A DNA stretch of 64,000 bases from Clostridia bacterium (GTDB lineage Bacteria > Bacillota > Clostridia > Oscillospirales > Acutalibacteraceae), in NCBI GenBank assembly GCA_017397845.1, contig JAFQHU010000021.1:1-64000 (forward strand). Direction: 5' to 3'. This document shows positions 59,289 through 64,000 of this stretch, piece after piece. Numbering within the stretch: the first letter of the stretch is position 1; each line of letters starts with the position of its first letter. Under the pieces are notes generated by a model. It worked only from the letters and a program-made list of their open reading frames with translations. It searched no databases and was not told the DNA's origin. The position numbers were made by a program, and so were the translations under genes.

Positions 59289-59445
59289 AATTATTTCTCC
59301 TTTAAAGCTTTTTTCTGTAATTAAATAATAATATAAGCGGAGTCTGTTGTCAAGAAAAGTCTGTGAGTTGATGATACTTTTAATCATAAAAGATTTTACT
59401 TGCGAATATATTTCTTACAGAAACAAATGTCAGGAGATGTGATTT

Positions 59446-60975
59446 ATGCCTATGGAAATAAAAAAAGATACCTTTTCGTACAGTGAGCTGTTTACCCGAA
59501 GCAAATGCGAGCAGGCAGTAAGTTTGGAGATTAATCTGCCCGATTATTGCTCAGACGTAAAAAAGATATTGAAATGTACCGTTACAGCGGGAATTTCAAA
59601 TGTATCTGTTTCGGGTGAGAATGTAAACCTTTCCGGTACGGTGGTAACACGGCTTATTTATTTGGGTGAAAACGAAAAAATCGACTGCTTTGAGCATACG
59701 GATACTTTGTCCTGCGGCACACGTATTAAGGATATGCCCGAAAATCCCATGATAAAGGCAGTTACAAAGACCGACTATATAAACTGCCGTGCTTTAAGTC
59801 AGCGCAGAATAAGCGTCAGCGGAAATATCGGCGCTTCGGTTTATGTTTACCGTGAGAACAAAAAGGAGTTTCCCTGTGCCGTTGAGTCGGAGGATATGCA
59901 ATGCAAAAAGGAGAAAAAGACCGTTTCCGACCTTATATGTCAGAGTGAGAAAACCTTTGATCTGAGTGAGACTGTGGCTCTCGAAAAGGATAAAGAGGAT
60001 ATCGGAAAAATTCTCCGAAGCGATTGCAGAGTGAAGCTTGAATCGAAAAAGGCTGTGGCAGATAAGCTTCTCATTAAGGGTGAGCTGTGCTGCGAGATAC
60101 TCTATACCGACAGTGAGAAAAACAGTATTATTAAAATTTGCCATTCGATGCCTATAAGTCAGATTTTGGGTGTGGGAGGTATCACCGATAAAAGCGACAT
60201 TCAGCTTTCTCTTTACCCGTCGCAATTTACTGTGTCTGCAAAAAATGACTCTGCGGGCAGATGCAGACTTTTGGAGTTTGCCGCCAGAGTAAGTGCCACC
60301 GTCAGATGCAGACAGGATAAGGAAATCGAGATTATAAAGGATTGCTATTCCACCCGTTATGAGGTAGAGGGGGATTACAGAAATGCCGCACTTTATTCCT
60401 GTGCTCTCAGCGAGGAAAGGGAGATAGCTTTTGAGCAAACAGTTGAATTTCCCGACGCTGATGCAGTGGAAATAAAGGATATGTGGTGCAGTAACGCCGA
60501 ATGCCGTCTCACGGGAAAGGAAGGTAAGGCAGAGGGTGAATGTGATTTTTTGCTTCACGGAATTTATACCGACGGTAAAGGCGGCTGCCGTTACGGCGAA
60601 AAAAATCTTTCTGCTGCCGTAAGCATACCGCTTAAAACGAAAGCGGATAAGAACGAATGCGAATGCGATGTTACGGTTTCATCTTTGGAGTGGGCACCTG
60701 CAGGTGCGGGCAAGGTAAAGGTAAGGGCAATTCTTATACTTAACTGTTATGTATCCGCCTGTGATGAAAGCAGATTTTTGTTTGATTTACAGCACAGCGA
60801 AAAAGAAAAAGAGCAGAAATACCCCGCACTGTGTATTTATTATGCCGATACGGGTGAAAAAATATGGGATATCGCCGAGCATTATAATACTACCGAATCA
60901 CTCATAAAAAGCGAAAACAGTATCAAGGGTGATAAAACCGAAAAGGAAACAGTGTTAATGATCCCCTGCGTATAA
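59446..60975 (+). CDS. SipL-like SPOCS (DUF3794) and LysM-domain protein
   Basis: 509 residues, no signal peptide. Repeated SPOCS/DUF3794 motifs are visible (LPDYCSDVKKILKCTVTAGI with the conserved PDYCSDI-like string, the CRVKLESKKAVADKLLIKGE repeat, LPI-like segments) and a C-terminal LysM domain (YADTGEKIWDIAEHYNTTES, about residues 463-507). SipL-type proteins recruit SpoIVA on the forespore surface during spore-coat assembly, so this is good evidence of a sporulating lineage. AGGAG precedes the ATG. A terminator follows the stop. Confidence 0.85.
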   Translation: MPMEIKKDTFSYSELFTRSKCEQAVSLEINLPDYCSDVKKILKCTVTAGISNVSVSGENVNLSGTVVTRLIYLGENEKIDCFEHTDTLSCGTRIKDMPENPMIKAVTKTDYINCRALSQRRISVSGNIGASVYVYRENKKEFPCAVESEDMQCKKEKKTVSDLICQSEKTFDLSETVALEKDKEDIGKILRSDCRVKLESKKAVADKLLIKGELCCEILYTDSEKNSIIKICHSMPISQILGVGGITDKSDIQLSLYPSQFTVSAKNDSAGRCRLLEFAARVSATVRCRQDKEIEIIKDCYSTRYEVEGDYRNAALYSCALSEEREIAFEQTVEFPDADAVEIKDMWCSNAECRLTGKEGKAEGECDFLLHGIYTDGKGGCRYGEKNLSAAVSIPLKTKADKNECECDVTVSSLEWAPAGAGKVKVRAILILNCYVSACDESRFLFDLQHSEKEKEQKYPALCIYYADTGEKIWDIAEHYNTTESLIKSENSIKGDKTEKETVLMIPCV

Positions 60976-60981
60976 AAAATT

Positions 60982-61013
60982 AAAGCTGTCTACCCGAAAG
61001 GTGACAGCTTTTA
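60982..61013 (+). terminator. Intrinsic terminator
   Basis: AAAGCTGTC (60982-60990) and GACAGCTTT (61003-61011), then T residues. Confidence 0.75.
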
Positions 61014-61301
61014 TCATTTGAAAAACATAAAGTAAGTTATGGCACCGATGCTCACAGCCTGTAAGAAAATAATCACGGGAAGCCCCACCATAAACTTTTT
61101 GTGCAAAGTTTTGTGTCTTATGAGCTTCATTGTGATGTATTCACTGACGGCACCGCCGAAAAGAGCCAATGTGAGCAAGGTTGCTTCGGGAACACGGCGC
61201 ATATTTTTTTGGGCAAAGATTTTGTCCGAAGCAGTGACAACAAAGGTAATGAGAGATATGGCGGCAAAATAAAGGATAGCCGCAGTATACAGCTTATCCA
61301 T
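61014..61301 (-). CDS. DUF1294 small membrane protein
   Basis: 95 residues with three to four membrane helices. DKIFAQKNMRRVPEATLLTL and FGGAVSEYITMKLIRHKTLH are the hallmark DUF1294 strings, with HKTLHKKFMVGLPVIIFLQA following. Function is unknown. ATG 61301 is used because it gives the family N terminus (MDKLYTAAILYFAAISLI); a longer frame overlaps the upstream gene. It overlaps the zinc-ribbon gene by eight bases, so the pair is co-translated. Confidence 0.85.
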   Translation of the reverse strand: MDKLYTAAILYFAAISLITFVVTASDKIFAQKNMRRVPEATLLTLALFGGAVSEYITMKLIRHKTLHKKFMVGLPVIIFLQAVSIGAITYFMFFK

Positions 61302-61581
61302 TGTTATTTTGTATGAGCTTAAGGTCACTTTCCGTAAGCAGTACATAGGTGCCTTTGTCTCTTTCTTTGAGATAGTTGGTATTAACGGAAAAAACGGAAG
61401 CACAGTTGGGGCATACGGAAATGTAAATATTTTTATCTTCGCCCTTGATTTTTGCCACAAGTGTGGTATCCTTTGTAGTAAAGAGTCTCATTGAAACGGT
61501 TTCGTTACAGGCGGGACAGGTGACGTTATTTGTGTTGCCTTCGTCTTTGGTCGAAATTTTATCTCTGGTTTTGATTGCCAT
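61294..61581 (-). CDS. Zinc-ribbon protein
   Basis: 95 residues. Two CxxC pairs (TCPACNE and VCPNCAS) form a zinc ribbon; the middle is a beta-rich stretch (RLFTTKDTTLVAKIKGEDKN). Such small zinc-ribbon proteins are common in clostridia; no role is known. AAAGGAGG precedes the ATG. It is followed, with overlap, by DUF1294. Confidence 0.8.
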   Translation of the reverse strand: MAIKTRDKISTKDEGNTNNVTCPACNETVSMRLFTTKDTTLVAKIKGEDKNIYISVCPNCASVFSVNTNYLKERDKGTYVLLTESDLKLIQNNNG

Positions 61582-61658
61582 GCAAAATCCTCCTTTAAAA
61601 CGGATTACTGTTATATTTTAATTTGTTTTTAGTCTCATGTCAATAGGAAGTGTATTTT

Positions 61659-62972
61659 ATGAAAAGATTTATTTTGGTTTTATTGCTTATATTTTTCCTT
61701 TTCTGTGCCTGCGTAAAGACGGACGATCTCAGTCCCTATGTAAATGAAACAGTACTGCAAACACAGCAGACCTATGCTGCAGAAAAGGAAACAACCGAAA
61801 AGCTGAAGGCGGAAAATTATGTGTCCTTTCCTGCGGAAATCGAAGCTACGGCACACACAGCAGCTGCCCCGGAAAATACAGCATCTCTTTTTTCTGCTTC
61901 ATGGCTTAGCTATATCGAGCTTTCGCTTGTGGGCGGACGAAACACAAAAGAGTCATACACAGCCTATATTGACGGCATTTTTGACAACATGAAAAAGGTG
62001 AACATTACCGATGTCTTTGTCCAGGTCAGACCCTTTGCCGATGCATTTTATCCTTCTGATTATTTCCCGGCCACCGCTTATGCGGCTTCTGAGCAGGGGG
62101 GCACTCTGCCCTTTGATGTTTTCGGTCTGATCGTGGAAAGAGCGAAGCTCAAGGGACTGAATATCCACGCTTGGATTAATCCTTACAGAGTAAGCCACGG
62201 AAATGACATAAAGGCTCTCAGCGAAAAAAATCCCGCACGAATGATGTTTAAAGAGGGGATAAGCGAAGATGTGGCAGTTACGGAAAAGGGTATCTATTTC
62301 AATCCTGCCTCGGAAAAGGTTAGAAAGCTTATCACGGACGGTGTGAAAGAGCTTTTGAAAAAATACGACATAAAAGGAATACATATTGACGATTATTTTT
62401 ATTTTGAAAATTGCGGTGATTTCGACTCACGTCAATACAGTGTTTACACCTCTCTGGGTGGCAGTCTTGATTTGGCCGAATGGAGAAGAGAGAATGTAAG
62501 CACTTTGCTTTCCACTCTTTATTCCGCCGTAAAAGCCTTTGGCGAAGAAAAAATTTTTTCCGTAAGTCCCGCCGGTGACATAGCTAAATGCTATAACGAA
62601 AGCTATGCCGATGTTTATCTTTGGTGCCGTGAGGAGGGCTACTGCGATATGATAATACCGCAGATTTATTTCGGCTTTGACCATGGAAAGCTTCCCTTTA
62701 CCCGCTGTCTTGAGGATTGGACGGCTTTGTGTATGTCGGGCAAGGTAAAGCTTACCGTGGGTCTTGCCCTTTATAAGGCGGGGCAGGAGGATGCCTATGC
62801 ACTTTCGGGAAAGGATGAATGGGTGAAAAACCACGATATAATCGCCCGTCAGGTACAACTTATCAGGGATAAGGGCTGTTACGGCTATGCTCTTTACAGC
62901 GGTGCTTACATTGATTTTTTTGAAAAATCCTTTGCCGAAGAGTTAAATAATCTCAAAACTATGGTATATTAA
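61659..62972 (+). CDS. GHL10-type (YngK-like) glycosyl-hydrolase lipoprotein
   Basis: 437 residues. The signal ends in a lipobox (FLFCAC, Cys at residue 18), so it is a membrane lipoprotein. The barrel shows YIDGIFDNMKKVNITDVFVQ, VRPFADAFYPSDYFP, LNIHAWINPYRVSHGND, YDIKGIHIDDYFYF and EGYCDMIIPQIYFGFDHGKL, which are the landmarks of PF02638 (family 10-like glycosylhydrolases). Its substrate is unknown, although cell-wall or peptidoglycan-related roles are proposed for the family. AGGAAGTG precedes ATG 61659. The next gene may be functionally linked. Confidence 0.85.
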   Translation: MKRFILVLLLIFFLFCACVKTDDLSPYVNETVLQTQQTYAAEKETTEKLKAENYVSFPAEIEATAHTAAAPENTASLFSASWLSYIELSLVGGRNTKESYTAYIDGIFDNMKKVNITDVFVQVRPFADAFYPSDYFPATAYAASEQGGTLPFDVFGLIVERAKLKGLNIHAWINPYRVSHGNDIKALSEKNPARMMFKEGISEDVAVTEKGIYFNPASEKVRKLITDGVKELLKKYDIKGIHIDDYFYFENCGDFDSRQYSVYTSLGGSLDLAEWRRENVSTLLSTLYSAVKAFGEEKIFSVSPAGDIAKCYNESYADVYLWCREEGYCDMIIPQIYFGFDHGKLPFTRCLEDWTALCMSGKVKLTVGLALYKAGQEDAYALSGKDEWVKNHDIIARQVQLIRDKGCYGYALYSGAYIDFFEKSFAEELNNLKTMVY

Positions 62973-62981
62973 AGGTTAATG

Positions 62982-62990
62982 TGCTATAAT
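62982..62990 (+). promoter_or_regulatory. Extended -10 promoter of the right-edge gene
   Basis: TGCTATAAT, 35 bases before the start; no clear -35. Confidence 0.45.
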
Positions 62991-63024
62991 CATCAGAATA
63001 AAAATTATTTACGGACGGTAAAAA

Positions 63025-64000
63025 ATGAAAAAGATTAAGCTGATAATATCCACCGTCTGCGTGGCTGTTTCCATAATTATCTGCGCAGTAATGGTGCATC
63101 TTTCAAATAAAAATTTCGTCGAAGATGTTTTCATCGGCAGCGGTATAGAGCACGGTGTGGACGAATACCTTATAAGTCGGGGCTATGAGAAATTTCCCGA
63201 AAAAGAAAAGGCTTTGTGGCTTATTGAAAATACAGATACCGATTTTGACAAAGACAGTGAGGAGTTGAAAAAGGTACTTAAAAAGCTTCAGAAATCTGTA
63301 TTTGATACTGTGTTTATCCGCAGCAAATATTTTTCGGCATCGAAAAGCGACGGTTCCTCAGCGGAAAGCCTTTCGGAAATCGCCGCTATTTCTTCTGCTC
63401 TTAAAACTCAGGGAAAAAAGGTTTATCTTGAAATGCATACGGATTCCGAGGCGGAGATTTTCGGTGAGATTGCCTCTCTTTGCGACGGTATAATTTTAAG
63501 AAACGACAAAAAAATGAGCCCCGAAAGGTTCAATTTTCTCCTTTCAAAGGCGGCAAGACATATAAGGAAATATAATGACAGCATAAAAATATTGGTTTAT
63601 TTACCCTTCGATTATGATATATCAAAGCTTAATAAAAAGACGGTTGACGGTGTATGTACCCTTATTGATGAAACTGCGGAGCTGACGTCGCTGCCTTTGT
63701 GGGATAAAACGCTTAAGCTTTCAGACAGCAGCTTTTATTGCACTGTCGATGTGAATGTCAGCGAAAAAAACGTGAGATTTCCTTTGAAAGCAACCTATGA
63801 ACTGCGTGACTGCGAAAGCCTTTCTGCCGTTGCCTTTTCCTCTTTTAAGGGTATCGCAAAGGACAGCGAGGGAGCTTTCTCCGCCGTGGAGGAGTATTTG
63901 GTCAAAGGGATTGTCCCTGATATCGCTTTCAGAAGCTTAGGTGTTACAGGTTATGACGGTTCACTTATTGAAACCAATCTTTTCAGCACAGATATAGAAA
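63025..64000 (+). CDS. Exported protein cut by the right edge
   Basis: The frame is open from ATG 63025 to the end of the window (325 codons visible). A signal anchor (LIISTVCVAVSIIICAVMVH) precedes a soluble, alpha/beta region with barrel-like strands (TVFIRSKYFS, KVYLEMHTDSEAEIFGEIAS, CDGIILRND, and KILVYLPFDYD). It resembles a glycosylhydrolase-like TIM barrel in outline only, which fits the GHL10 gene upstream, but no signature residues can be named. Its stop lies outside the window. The ribosome site is poor (GGACGG). Confidence 0.65.
   Translation, partial: MKKIKLIISTVCVAVSIIICAVMVHLSNKNFVEDVFIGSGIEHGVDEYLISRGYEKFPEKEKALWLIENTDTDFDKDSEELKKVLKKLQKSVFDTVFIRSKYFSASKSDGSSAESLSEIAAISSALKTQGKKVYLEMHTDSEAEIFGEIASLCDGIILRNDKKMSPERFNFLLSKAARHIRKYNDSIKILVYLPFDYDISKLNKKTVDGVCTLIDETAELTSLPLWDKTLKLSDSSFYCTVDVNVSEKNVRFPLKATYELRDCESLSAVAFSSFKGIAKDSEGAFSAVEEYLVKGIVPDIAFRSLGVTGYDGSLIETNLFSTDIE

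Noticed and set aside
59794..60558. 254-codon open frame antisense to the SPOCS/LysM gene
   Set aside because: It lies entirely inside a well-supported gene, has no ribosome site and its translation is Cys/Phe-rich noise without a domain.
1..64000. CRISPR arrays, tRNA or rRNA genes, insertion sequences, replication origin
   Set aside because: No regularly spaced repeats, cloverleaf-type sequences, transposase motifs or DnaA-box clusters were seen on either strand by eye.

Overview
The window reads as a chromosomal segment of an anaerobic, endospore-lineage Firmicute of the class Clostridia, most likely an uncultured gut Oscillospirales/Ruminococcaceae-type bacterium. Supporting signs are strong AGGAGG-type ribosome sites, moderate-to-low GC, Gram-positive signal peptides (MKKxLxxxLSxxM...AxA), a SipL-like SPOCS/LysM protein, an MntP pump, AraC/TetR/XRE/MerR one-component regulators, and many glycosidases acting on host- or plant-type glycans. 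I saw no rRNA or tRNA genes, CRISPR array, integrase, transposase or replication origin.

Layout. 1-5.0 kb is a regulator-rich, AT-rich stretch: a truncated XRE/TPR-type protein, a MerR regulator with a classic 19-bp-spacer promoter, two XRE regulators with repeat or palindrome operators, and a tiny ORF coupled to a sigma-like protein. 5.1-9.7 kb is a very AT-rich three-gene operon: a Cap4/DUF4297-like nuclease candidate, a Rad50/SMC-like coiled-coil ATPase with a CxxC hook, and a KAP-family P-loop NTPase. It looks like a horizontally acquired anti-phage system, related in logic to Lamassu and ABC-three-component systems but with an unusual third component, and it is the best candidate here for something undescribed. 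9.9-13.4 kb holds small housekeeping genes (YgjP-like metalloprotease, YaiI/YqxD, flavodoxin-fold oxidoreductase, MATE pump) plus an alcohol-dehydrogenase remnant.

13.4-16 kb is a redox-regulatory block: an Fe-S protein divergent from two Crp/Fnr regulators, then thioredoxin, whose promoter carries a Crp-type palindrome centred exactly at -41.5. 16-32 kb contains an AraC regulator, two MFS carriers, secreted hydrolases, GH78, a metallophosphoesterase, GH13, a NifU-like protein, GH38 alpha-mannosidase and TetR regulators. 33-41.9 kb has a 1192-residue secreted protein with Cys-rich repeats, an M20 peptidase, an HAD phosphatase and a two-component system whose sensor and neighbouring secreted protein both appear to carry PepSY domains. 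42-58 kb resumes glycan use (GH29, DUF4434, GH43-like proteins, GH13, a GPH/SLC45-type transporter), with an ECF sigma factor, MntP, a methyltransferase, a NUDIX protein and a secreted SGNH/SLH-like protein interspersed. 58-64 kb carries small membrane proteins, the SPOCS/LysM protein, a DUF1294 protein, a GHL10 lipoprotein and a gene running off the right edge.

The genes suggest a saccharolytic commensal that trims fucose, mannose, rhamnose, alpha-glucans and arabinose/xylose-type sugars with mostly cytoplasmic enzymes fed by MFS/GPH carriers. Each unit is locally regulated, often from promoters with an extended -10 (TGnTATAAT), and genes are separated by strong intrinsic terminators. All function calls come from reading motifs by eye; no database search was run.
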